A DNA stretch of 64,000 nucleotides from Lutibacter oricola (GTDB lineage: Bacteria; Bacteroidota; Bacteroidia; Flavobacteriales; Flavobacteriaceae). Location: contig NZ_FNNJ01000007.1 in assembly GCF_900106565.1 (NCBI RefSeq), positions 16 through 64,015 on the forward strand, written 5' to 3'. Position numbers and translations under genes: made by a program. Below, in pieces: positions 1-9,300 of this stretch. Position 1 is the stretch's first letter. Each line of letters opens with the position of its first letter. The notes below the pieces were generated by a model. That model saw nothing but the letters and a program-made list of their open reading frames with translations, did no database searches and had not been told where the DNA came from.

Positions 1-971
1 GTATTGATTGTTGTTACTGCTGTTTCATCATCTGCAACTGGTGGCTCTTGTGTCAATGTAATATCAACTTGTCCTTCATCAGTTAATCCGTCTTCATCTT
101 CTACAGTATATACAAAACTAATTGGATCTGTACTGTCTGCTGGGGGTGTTACTACCAACTCTCCTGATGTTAAAGTAACTTCTGTTCCATCTGCTAATGT
201 TACTGTTGCTCCTTCTGTAATTGGTGTTCCATTTACTTCTGTGATCACTAAGTTTGAATCGTCTCCATCTGGATCTACATCTCCTTCTAATACATCTACG
301 GTTACTGGTGTATTGATTGTTGTTACTGCTGTTTCATCATCTGCAACTGGTGGCTCTTGTGTCAATGTAATATCAACTTGTCCTTCATCGGTTAATCCAT
401 CTTCATCTTCTACAGTATATACAAAACTAATTGGATCTGTACTGTCTGCTGGTGGTGTTACTACCAACTCTCCTGATGTTAAAGTAACTTCTGTTCCATC
501 TGCTAATGTTACTGTTGCTCCTTCTGTAATTGGTGTTCCATTTACTTCTGTGATCACTAAGTTTGAATCGTCTCCATCTGGATCTACATCTCCTTCTAAT
601 ACATCTACTGTTACTGGTGTATTGATTGTTGTTACTGCTGTTTCATCATCTGCAACTGGTGGCTCTTGTGTCAATGTAATATCAACTTGTCCTTCATCAG
701 TTAATCCGTCTTCATCTTCTACAGTATATACAAAACTAATTGGATCTGTACTGTCTGCTGGGGGTGTTACTACCAACTCTCCCGATGTTAAGGTAACTTC
801 TGTTCCATCTGCTAATGTTACTGTTGCTCCTTCTGTAATTGGTGTTCCATTTACTTCTGTGATGACTAAGTTTGAATCGTCTCCATCTGGATCTACATCT
901 CCTTCTAATACATCTACTGTTACTGGTGTATTGATTGTTGTCACTGCTGTTTCATCATCTGCAACTGGTGG
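1..971 (-). repeat. Tandem 309-bp (103-aa) coding repeats
   Basis: Three complete units (1-309, 310-618, 619-927) and the start of a fourth (928-971) follow each other with an exact 309-bp period, in frame with the giant gene. Units A/B and A/C each differ at 4 positions and B/C at 6, and every difference is at a synonymous site, so the three encoded units are identical. The array continues past the left edge. Confidence 0.97.
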
Positions 972-3305
972 TATTTGTTCATAAGTTATTGTTACTGTTG
1001 CTTCATTAGAAACTGTCCCGTCATCATCTTCAATAGTATAATTTATTGGAGTTGGGTTTCCAATATAACCATCAACAGGGTCGAAAGTTATATTACCTGC
1101 TTCATCTAACGTCCAAGTTCCTTGGCCTGAAACAACTAAAGTATCAAAATCTCCATCTCCAGTTGTATCAACTGCTCCAGTTGTAGTAATAGAAACTGTA
1201 CTAGCATCTAGCGTTCCATTTGGATCTGAATCAACACCTGAACCATTATCTTCAAGAACATTTATGGTAACATTTTCTGTAGTATCATTATTTAAGCTTT
1301 CATCGTTTTGAGCAACTGGAGTACATTCTGAACTAGCAACATCATCATCTGTTGAACTTACATCATTTTGACCTCCAGAAACTAAACTTGGAACTCCGTT
1401 TGAATCAACACCTCCTGTAATTTGACCTAAACCATCTAATTGTGCTGTTGTTACACTTGCATTACCTTCCAAAGCATCAGGACAACCATCGTTATCACTA
1501 TCGTTATCAAATTTATCTGGAATTGAATCTCCATCAGAATCTTGGCAAACTAAAGGGTCGGTATAAATAAATACTTTTCCATCAGCTGCATCTCCAGTAG
1601 AGTTACTAATAACTTTTAAAGATGCAATACTTGAACCTACTGGTCCTAATTCTGAAATATTATATACGGCAATTTTTATTTCTTGACCATTTTCTGCGAA
1701 AACATTTGTTGATAAATAATTTGCTGAATTAGCCACCAAAACAATTTGAGAACCTAAATAAGCTCCACTTGGATCATAAGCTTCAATTATTGTATTGTTA
1801 TTTCCACCTCTTTCAGAAATAAATAAAAATGTATCCCCTCCAATTAAAAGTGGGTTATTATAATAAAGGTTATAATAATCAGAAGCTACAATACCTCCAT
1901 CTTGTTTTTGAAAATGATTTACATTTCTATCTTGAAAAGCATCAAGTATTAAATTATTCCAATCAGGATTTGAAATATTATCTCCTGTTGGGCCTGTATT
2001 ACCGTTTACATTGTTTGTTACTTCATATACATGATTTTGGTTAGCAGTTGCAAAACCTTCAGCATAACCATCTGGAACAACAAAATCTGTATAAGATTTT
2101 CCATCTATTGTTATTGCGTCTAAAATTGCTGAATTATTCCATCCAGTTCCTGTAAAAGAAAATTGAGTGTTTGTTGTTGTAAAAGGTCCAGTATTTCCTA
2201 TAGTAGCGTTACATTCTTCAGTATCCAAAATACCATCATTATCATCATCTAAATCACATCCGTCAGGAATATTATCATTATCATTATCTGCATTATCATC
2301 AAATCCATTACAAATATCATATTCATTAATAACTCCATCTCCATCATCATCTAAAGGGTCAAAACCTGTAGCAGTTACAATTGTACCTAAACCACCGTGA
2401 ACATCTGCACCAGTAGTAGTAGTACTAGGGAAAGAATTATAATCTACTAAGTCATAACTATCATTAACATCATCTCCAAAAAAAGAAACACCATAAAACG
2501 GTTGATTTGGTAAAATACCTAAATCTGAAAAAGTAATTATAGAAACTCCCATTCTTTCCGTGGAACTTCTAACATACGTTGGATAGTTATCGCTATTGGT
2601 ATCTTCATAAAAAGCATATTTTCTCCCTGGGTTATATGACGAAACGTTAGGATTTCCATATGATGAAGAATTTATTGTTTTTAAAGGTCCAAAAGAACTA
2701 GGGTTTCCATTACTATCTACACTTAAGATAGCTGCAACTTTATATGGATTATTACCACTTTTTTCTGTTGCTAAAAACCCATTCAAATCTAAATCAGCAC
2801 TATTGCCAATTGTTAACGCCTGGTAAATAACATCAATTCTTTCTATATTCTGAGGCCCTTCATCTCCACTATTATTTCCTGTGTTTTTAAATACATCAAG
2901 AGCTCCAAGATTGACATCCGAATCTCTTAATAATGATGTTAAATCAATATTACCCGGAACTCCAGGTAATCCAGGAAGCAACACACTTGTATTTCCAGAA
3001 TGCTCAATAAAAAAACTTGCTTTATTTCCTACAACATTAACTCCGCTACTATTTGGAGTTAGATCTCTCCTTCTAATAGTATAACTTTGACTTGGAAAAG
3101 GTATTGTAAAAACACGCCCACTATACGTCACTGTTTCAATACTAACATTATCACCTTGACCAAAATTGTATGTACTATAAGAGTCAACATCACCAATTGA
3201 CTGAGAACTAATTGTCCAACTCTCTACAGGACTCTGTGCTTTTATTCCTACAAAAGAAACTCCAAGTAAAAAAATAATTGCTATTACTAATTTATTATTC
3301 ATCAT
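1..3305 (-). CDS. Giant secreted repeat protein, partial (N-terminal part)
   Basis: The reverse strand is open from an ATG at 3305 (or the adjacent ATG at 3302) to the left edge, at least 1101 residues, so the C-terminus lies outside the window. The N-terminus is a signal peptide (hydrophobic LVIAIIFLLGVSFVG, cut near KAQ). Around residues 315-365 and 585-612 are DxDxDG-rich calcium-type repeats resembling thrombospondin type 3 (for example DDDGDGVINEYD). An Ig/cadherin-like domain follows at about 660-775. From about 775 onward the protein consists of identical 103-residue units starting with PPVADDETAV. The architecture matches Bacteroidota surface adhesins exported by the T9SS, but the sorting domain that would confirm this is not in view. 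A -7 box lies at 3547-3554. It is probably a paralogue in role of the giant gene at 6366-19835. Certain as a gene; function inferred. Confidence 0.9.
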   Translation of the reverse strand, partial: MMNNKLVIAIIFLLGVSFVGIKAQSPVESWTISSQSIGDVDSYSTYNFGQGDNVSIETVTYSGRVFTIPFPSQSYTIRRRDLTPNSSGVNVVGNKASFFIEHSGNTSVLLPGLPGVPGNIDLTSLLRDSDVNLGALDVFKNTGNNSGDEGPQNIERIDVIYQALTIGNSADLDLNGFLATEKSGNNPYKVAAILSVDSNGNPSSFGPLKTINSSSYGNPNVSSYNPGRKYAFYEDTNSDNYPTYVRSSTERMGVSIITFSDLGILPNQPFYGVSFFGDDVNDSYDLVDYNSFPSTTTTGADVHGGLGTIVTATGFDPLDDDGDGVINEYDICNGFDDNADNDNDNIPDGCDLDDDNDGILDTEECNATIGNTGPFTTTNTQFSFTGTGWNNSAILDAITIDGKSYTDFVVPDGYAEGFATANQNHVYEVTNNVNGNTGPTGDNISNPDWNNLILDAFQDRNVNHFQKQDGGIVASDYYNLYYNNPLLIGGDTFLFISERGGNNNTIIEAYDPSGAYLGSQIVLVANSANYLSTNVFAENGQEIKIAVYNISELGPVGSSIASLKVISNSTGDAADGKVFIYTDPLVCQDSDGDSIPDKFDNDSDNDGCPDALEGNASVTTAQLDGLGQITGGVDSNGVPSLVSGGQNDVSSTDDDVASSECTPVAQNDESLNNDTTENVTINVLEDNGSGVDSDPNGTLDASTVSITTTGAVDTTGDGDFDTLVVSGQGTWTLDEAGNITFDPVDGYIGNPTPINYTIEDDDGTVSNEATVTITYEQIPPVADDETAVTTINTPVTVDVLEGDVDPDGDDSNLVITEVNGTPITEGATVTLADGTEVTLTSGELVVTPPADSTDPISFVYTVEDEDGLTDEGQVDITLTQEPPVADDETAVTTINTPVTVDVLEGDVDPDGDDSNLVITEVNGTPITEGATVTLADGTEVTLTSGELVVTPPADSTDPISFVYTVEDEDGLTDEGQVDITLTQEPPVADDETAVTTINTPVTVDVLEGDVDPDGDDSNLVITEVNGTPITEGATVTLADGTEVTLTSGELVVTPPADSTDPISFVYTVEDEDGLTDEGQVDITLTQEPPVADDETAVTTIN

Positions 3306-3707
3306 ATAAAAAATTATATTTCTATCTTCTTAATTTTATTTTTACTAACTACTTTTTGACACATAGTTATTCTAATTAGTCACATTATTAACAATAATAA
3401 AATGATTATTACGTTTAGAGTTTACTCTAAAATTTTTACTATAAAAATGGTCTGCTACAAATTACTTAATATTTAAATTTTTGAATTTTTTTAATTCTTT
3501 TTAGAAATCATTTAAACTCATAATTTGTTTAATTGGATTAGTATTGCAAAAATATATTTTTTTTGATTTTATTATTATTAAATAAACAAATGGATGATAA
3601 AATTTAACCTTTAACACCATTTTAACACTAACTTGTACTTTTGAAATTAATACTAATATTTTTACGTTTTTTTCGGATAAAATATGCATTCATATCTTAT
3701 TTCACGC
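3306..3707. other. Non-coding leader region of the partial giant gene
   Basis: This AT-rich stretch lies between a terminator and the giant gene. It holds a -7-like box on the minus strand (3547-3554), implying a leader of about 235 nt, and an 8-2-8 inverted repeat at 3414-3431 (TTTAGAGT, two bases, ACTCTAAA) inside that leader. A 62-codon minus-strand ORF at 3501-3689 spans the proposed promoter and is not credible. Confidence 0.6.
3547..3554 (-). promoter_or_regulatory. Bacteroidota-type -7 box for the partial giant gene
   Basis: The reverse strand reads TATTTTTG, a perfect match to TAnnTTTG. The flanking AATATATTTTT-CA-TAC context is shared with the element upstream of the second giant gene (20023-20030). 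I found no clear -33 TTG at the usual distance. Confidence 0.45.
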
Positions 3708-3765
3708 TCTTTATAAATAAAAAGAGTCTTACTTGTACAAGTAAGACTCTTTTTATTTATAAAGA
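3708..3765 (-). terminator. 58-bp perfect palindrome, terminator of the surface-protein operon
   Basis: Arms 3708-3736 and 3737-3765 are exact reverse complements with no spacer: a GC-bearing core (GAGTCTTACTTG) flanked by A and T runs. It starts 23 bp beyond the ompA stop codon and carries a T-run in either direction, as expected of a strong intrinsic terminator. It separates the operon from the next giant gene. Confidence 0.85.
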
Positions 3766-3788
3766 AAATTAAATCTTTAAAAGTATAT

Positions 3789-5375
3789 CTATTTAATCAC
3801 ATCTGGATTTAATATCACAAATTCTGTTCGTCTATTTAATTGATGTGCAGCTTCTGAACATTTTACATCATTTGAACATTTATTTACCAATTGTGTTTCT
3901 CCATATCCTTTTCCTGAGATATTTGCTGCATCTACTCCTCGATCTATTAACCACGCTAATGATGATTGTGCTCTTCTGTCTGATAATGCCCAATTATACT
4001 TGTCTGGTGCTCTACTATCGGTATGTGAACCTAATTCTACCTTCAAACCTGGATACTTCTTCATTATACGTGCTACTTTCTCCAACTCTATAGCGGCATC
4101 TTCTCTAATAAATGATTTGTCTAAATCAAAGTAAATTGGATTGATATTAATCATCATTAAGCCTCTAATCTTCACAAATTCACTTGGCGCTAATGTTAAA
4201 CCTAAACTTAACTCTAAATCTTGTACTTCTGAGGTTGTAAATTGCTCGGTATCTTCTGTATAATCTTTCTTACTTCCTATTATCTTATATGCTTCTCTAC
4301 AATCTACATTAAATTTAAATGTTGCAAAATCGTCTGCTATTACACTTTCTATAACTTCTCCTTGAGCATTGTATAAATCTACTTTTGCTCCTGGTAATAA
4401 CGCTTTGGTTCCGCGCTCTCTTACTACTCCTTGGGCTATTTGATTACACTCAAATGATATTGGCTCTAATTCTTTAAAGTAATAAATATCATCATCGCCT
4501 TTTCCCCCTTTTCGGTTCGATGAAAAATGCCCATCTCGTTTTCCTTCTCTAAATACTAAACTAAAATCATCTTTCTCTGTATTGATTGGGAATCCTAAAT
4601 TTCTAGATTCTTCTATACCTTCACCTCCTAATATCTTAGTTACATAAATATCTAAGCCTCCTTTTCCGTCTTCATATCCATTGGATGAAAAATACAATAC
4701 ATCATTCGCATCTATATATGGAAACATCTCTTTTTTTCTTGTATTTACATTTGGACCTAAATTCTTAGGCGTTCCAAAACTACCATCGCTATGGATATCA
4801 ACAACATAAATATCTGTTTGACCTAATGATCCTGGCATATCTGATGTAAAATACAACTTGTCTTCCTTTGCATTTAATACCGGATGTCCTGTTTGATAAT
4901 TATCACTATTAAATGGCATAGCCTCAATATCAGTCCACTCTCCTTCATCTCCTATCTGTGCTCTATACAACTGAATCAAGTTCATTCCTGTTGTATCTTT
5001 CTTAAACTTCTTATCTAAATAATTGTTTCTTGAAAAGTAAACTGTCTTTAAATCTTTTGTAAATGTTACATTAGATTCATGATACTTGGTATTCAAAGTC
5101 TTAGAAAATCGCTCTATCTCTGTAAGTTCTCCTTCTGAAGTTACAGCTCCTTTATACAACTCTAAAAAAGGTTGCTTGTTAAAAACCCATACGCGTTTGC
5201 GTACAGCTTTATCTCGTCTACTTGATGCAAAAACAGCTTCATTCTCTCCATAATAAGAAACTCCAAAATCAGAGTACTTTGTGTTTTGATCAATATTCTT
5301 TATTGTATAATTAGCCTCTTGCGCGGTTACCATTCCAACACAAAAAACAAGTAATATAAGGGTAAGTTTTCTCAT
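3789..5375 (-). CDS. OmpA family protein with PD40 (WD40-like) repeats
   Basis: A 528-aa outer-membrane-associated lattice protein. The signal peptide is cut near VTAQ/E. Residues ~60-310 contain PD40/TolB-like propeller strands (LYFTSDMPG, LYFSSNGYEDGKGGLDIYV, FSSNRKGGKGDDDIYYF). Residues ~320-400 look like a carboxypeptidase-regulatory-like Ig fold. Residues 412-528 are an OmpA C-terminal domain with the peptidoglycan-binding pattern HTDSR and the C-terminal NRRTEF. The gene lies 12 bp downstream of porP/sprF and ends at the palindromic terminator. In Bacteroidota this giant-adhesin, PorP/SprF, OmpA order is typical of T9SS cell-surface anchoring sets: PorP/SprF is thought to hold or help export the adhesin, while the OmpA protein ties the complex to peptidoglycan. 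The specific partnership here is inferred from order. Confidence 0.93.
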   Translation of the reverse strand: MRKLTLILLVFCVGMVTAQEANYTIKNIDQNTKYSDFGVSYYGENEAVFASSRRDKAVRKRVWVFNKQPFLELYKGAVTSEGELTEIERFSKTLNTKYHESNVTFTKDLKTVYFSRNNYLDKKFKKDTTGMNLIQLYRAQIGDEGEWTDIEAMPFNSDNYQTGHPVLNAKEDKLYFTSDMPGSLGQTDIYVVDIHSDGSFGTPKNLGPNVNTRKKEMFPYIDANDVLYFSSNGYEDGKGGLDIYVTKILGGEGIEESRNLGFPINTEKDDFSLVFREGKRDGHFSSNRKGGKGDDDIYYFKELEPISFECNQIAQGVVRERGTKALLPGAKVDLYNAQGEVIESVIADDFATFKFNVDCREAYKIIGSKKDYTEDTEQFTTSEVQDLELSLGLTLAPSEFVKIRGLMMININPIYFDLDKSFIREDAAIELEKVARIMKKYPGLKVELGSHTDSRAPDKYNWALSDRRAQSSLAWLIDRGVDAANISGKGYGETQLVNKCSNDVKCSEAAHQLNRRTEFVILNPDVIK

Positions 5376-5387
5376 CTTTATCGCTTT

Positions 5388-6290
5388 TTAGAAGAATCTT
5401 GGACTCTTTAAGTTCTTTCTATTAAAATTAAATAATAACATAATCTCATGACTTCCTGAGTTAAAATCTCCAAAACGTGTAATCGTATGGTCATAGGCAT
5501 AACCTATTCTAAAATCTTCATTTACTTGAAATCCAACCATACCACTTATAGAATCATCTAATCGGTGTGATAGCCCTACTTCAAACTTCTCATCTACTAA
5601 TAAATTTGCCGAAAGATCTACTGATAATGGTGCGCCTGCTGTAGCTTTTATCATAGTTGATGGCTTTAACTTTAAATTATGAGCTATATTAAACACATAA
5701 CCTGATGTTAAAAAGTAGTGCATCTTCTCTGATGCTGAACTAATAACTCCTCCATCTTTTTCTAAATGACGGGTCTCTAAAAAGTTGGGTGCAGATAATC
5801 CTAAGTAAAACTTATCTGTATAATAATAGATACCTGCTCCAAAGTTTGGTGATGTTTCGTTTATTGGAACATTCAACGGATCTGGATCAACCATAATGGT
5901 TTCTCTTACGTCTAAAAGAGTTACACCGGCTTTAAGTCCAAAGGCTAACCTTCCTTCTTCTGATGTGTGTATCGTGTAAGATAAATCTACATAAATGTTG
6001 TCTTCCTTTACGGGACCAATCTCATCGTGGATAATTGACAATCCTCCTCCTAAATTATTACCCAATGGTGTGTGTGCATTTAAAGTAACCGTTTGAGGAG
6101 CGCCTTCAACTCCTACCCATTGTGTTCTCCCCAATAATCCTATACTCCCTATTCCCATAGAACCAGCATAGGCTGGGTTCAATACATTCATATTGTACAT
6201 GTATTGTGTGTATTGCGGATCTTGCTGTCCGAAAACCGTGCTCGCGGACATCAAAACTAAAACGCTTAAAAGTATTTTTATTTTTTTCAT
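5388..6290 (-). CDS. PorP/SprF family type IX secretion membrane protein
   Basis: A 300-aa outer-membrane beta-barrel protein. The signal peptide ends near STVFGQ, followed directly by the family hallmark QDPQYTQYMYNMNVLNPAYAGS. The rest is alternating amphipathic strands ending in a C-terminal aromatic residue (RFF), as usual for barrels. Family members sit beside giant type B T9SS cargo and are required for SprB-like adhesin display in Flavobacterium johnsoniae. Here the gene lies 75 bp after the giant gene and 12 bp before the ompA gene, consistent with one transcript. The intergenic hairpin at 6317-6351 may set the ratio of giant protein to barrel. Family assignment is secure; that it serves the upstream adhesin is inference from order. 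Confidence 0.95.
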   Translation of the reverse strand: MKKIKILLSVLVLMSASTVFGQQDPQYTQYMYNMNVLNPAYAGSMGIGSIGLLGRTQWVGVEGAPQTVTLNAHTPLGNNLGGGLSIIHDEIGPVKEDNIYVDLSYTIHTSEEGRLAFGLKAGVTLLDVRETIMVDPDPLNVPINETSPNFGAGIYYYTDKFYLGLSAPNFLETRHLEKDGGVISSASEKMHYFLTSGYVFNIAHNLKLKPSTMIKATAGAPLSVDLSANLLVDEKFEVGLSHRLDDSISGMVGFQVNEDFRIGYAYDHTITRFGDFNSGSHEIMLLFNFNRKNLKSPRFF

Positions 6291-6316
6291 AAACCTAGTT
6301 TAAAATATGATTTAGA

Positions 6317-6351
6317 AGAGAGAAAAGAGTTTTTACAGCTCTTTCCTCTCT
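6317..6351 (-). other. Intra-operon hairpin between giant gene and porP/sprF
   Basis: The inverted repeat 6317-6329 / 6339-6351 pairs at 12 of 13 positions with a 9-nt loop. On the transcribed minus strand no T-run follows, so it looks like an RNA-stability or partial-stop structure within the operon rather than a full terminator. Confidence 0.55.
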
Positions 6352-6365
6352 GTTTTTTACTGTTT

Positions 6366-9300
6366 TTATTTTCTTAAATATATCCAACCTGTTTGAGGCT
6401 TACGCTCATCGTTGTTAAAGTAAATCGTATAGAAATATGTTCCTGCTGGTAACATATCTGAACTTAAGTTCCAACGACCATCTGAATATCCATCCCACCA
6501 AGTAGGTGTCGTATTCTCATTTCCATTGTGCTTATATTCATAAACTATATTTCCATATCTATTTACAATCTCCATACTAAAGTTTGGATACAATACTTCT
6601 AAATGTTCTATCTCAAACACATCATTAATACCATCTCCATCTGGTGTAAACCCTTCTGGAATAGTTAATAGTACTATTGGAGCTGTTGCAATCTCTGCCA
6701 TATCGTCTTCGTAGATATCTCCATTACCTGGTGTAGAGTCTATATCTAACTCATTGGCTGCTGTTACTTCTGCTTGGTTTAACCAATCTCCATATGGCTT
6801 CACATACGCCGTTACAACTAACGTTTCTGTGTCTCCATTTAATACTGTACCTACATTCCATAATCCTGTAGTAGCATCATAAGTTCCTACCGTAGTAGTG
6901 GCACTTACAAAGTCATATCCTGATGGTAACAAGTCTAGCACTTGAACCCCTGTTGCCGTACTTGGACCTACATTCATTAAATTGATTGTAAAGTCTACAT
7001 TTGTTTCAGCTACTGGCTCTAAATTGTCAACATCTTTTGTTAACTCTAAATCTGCTACTTGAACTGGAGCTAATGTAATACAAGATTCATCATTTGTGGC
7101 ATCAATATCTACCTGATGAACACCCGCTACTAATGCACAGTTGGTATAGCTTGTTGCATCGCCGTCTGCTTCTACAATAACATCTATTAATAACACTTCT
7201 GTATCATTAGACTCAATCTCGCCTACATTCCAAATTCCTGTAATCTCATCATATGTTCCTACTGTTGAACTGTAGTTTACAAATGTGTATGATAATGGTA
7301 ATAAATTATCTAATACCGTTACCTCTGTTCCATCTAATGGTCCATTATTTGTTAACTGTATTTCAAATGTAATTACATCTCCTACATTAGGTGTCATATT
7401 ACCATCTACAACTGTTTTTACAATTGCTAAGTCTAACTCTGCTACTGGTACCGTTGCTGCACAGTCATAATCGTCTTCTGTTGCATCTCCATTACCCGGT
7501 GTAGAATCTACATCGTCTTCATTGGCTGCAATAATCTCTGCACAGTTTTCATATTCTCCACTTTCTAAAACTAAAACATCTACTAATAAGACAGCTGTAT
7601 TACCAACTTCTACATTTCCAATGTTCCATAATCCTGTTGGTGGATCATAAGTTCCTATTGTTGAACTATAGTTTACAAAGTCATATCCTGATGGTATTAA
7701 CTCTGTTACCTGAACGCCTGTTGCCGTAGTTGGCCCTTCATTTATTACTCTTATTTCAAAAGTAATTTGATCTCCTACTAATGGTGCCGTTACATCATCA
7801 ACAATTGTTTTTGTTAAACTTAAGTCGATAACTGCTACTGGTACTACACTTACACTTCCTACGTTGTTCGATGGGTCTGGATCTTCTTGATCTGATAGCA
7901 CCGGACTTGTTGTATTGGTAATTGTTGCTCCAACAGTTCCATCATCAATGCTTGCCATAATTGTTAAGCTTGCCGTTGCTCCTGATGAAAGCGTACCGAT
8001 CATCCATTCTCCTGATCCACTATTAAAAGCCCCGTATGCTGTTGTTGAACTTACATAAGTAACCCCTACTGGTAAATTATCTACCAAACTAACACCTGTT
8101 GCTGTATCTGGTCCATTGTTTACAACCTCGATAACATAAGTAATGACATTTCCTTCATTTGGAGTGGCATCATCTACCGTTTTTGTAACTGCTAAATCTG
8201 CACTTGTTACATAAACTGTTTCTTCTAAATCATCTCCATCTGTTGTTGGATCTGCTTCATTTCCTGCTGCTGGAGTAGTAACATTGGTAATGTTATTTCC
8301 TGCCTGAGCTGCATCAACTTCAGCATTTAATATCAACACTGCTGAACCGTTTATTGCTACATCTCCTATACTCCAAACTCCAGATGTATCTGAATATGTA
8401 TTTACTGTTCCGCCTGTTGCTATATGACTTACATAAGTTAACCCTGCTGGTAATTGATCTGCTAACATAACTCCTGTTGCTGGACTTGGCCCATTGTTTA
8501 CAACTGTTAATGTAAACTGAACTACATCTCCAACATTTGCCGTGGTTTGATCAACTACTTTCGTTGTTACTAAATCTGCAATCGCTACTGGTGTAGTTGT
8601 TGCCTCATCATAATCATCTTCACTTGGATCATTATTTCCTGGTGTTGATGTTGGATCTTCTTGATCTACTGAGGTTACTTCTGCTGTATTTGTATAATCT
8701 CCTGTGGCATTTACAATTGCTGAAATAACCAAGGTCTCATTCATTGTTGCCACTACCGATCCTACATTCCAAGATCCTGTAAACGCATCATATGTTCCTA
8801 CTGATGCTGTTGCACTTACAAAGGTATATCCTGATGGTAATTGATCTACAACATTTACTCCTGTTGCATCGTTCAATCCATTATTGGTTAACGTAATAGT
8901 AAAGTTTACAGTATCTCCAACATTTGGTGTAGCTACATCAACTTCTTTTAATAGCGTTAAATCTGCACTTTCATTTACTTCTACAGTAACTATAGCTGTA
9001 TCACAATTTGTAGGGTTCAACTCCTCACAAATTTGATATTCGATATCATAACTTCCGCCTGGTGTTCCCGGTGGTACACTTATAATCCCTGTTACTGGAT
9101 CTATAACTGGAACTGGTGCTCCTGGTGTTACTGGTACTGCTGGTGTTACCACTGCAATTGTTACATCATCTATCAATACTGGAACACCATTTAAAGTGTC
9201 TGATCCACTTCCATTGTCTGAAAGTACGTTTCCTACATCTGGATCTCCATTATAACCATCTATATCTGTTACTAAGTCATTTACAGCATCTATTGGTGCT

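Noticed and set aside
1..927. CRISPR-like regular repeats
   Set aside because: The 309-bp units abut without spacers and are coding.
4..984. Plus-strand 326-codon ORF over the 309-bp repeats
   Set aside because: It is the antisense of the giant gene; the sense frame has signal peptide, known folds and silent-only variation.
3501..3689. Minus-strand 62-codon ORF
   Set aside because: Very AT-rich, spans a probable promoter, no start signal or recognisable content.
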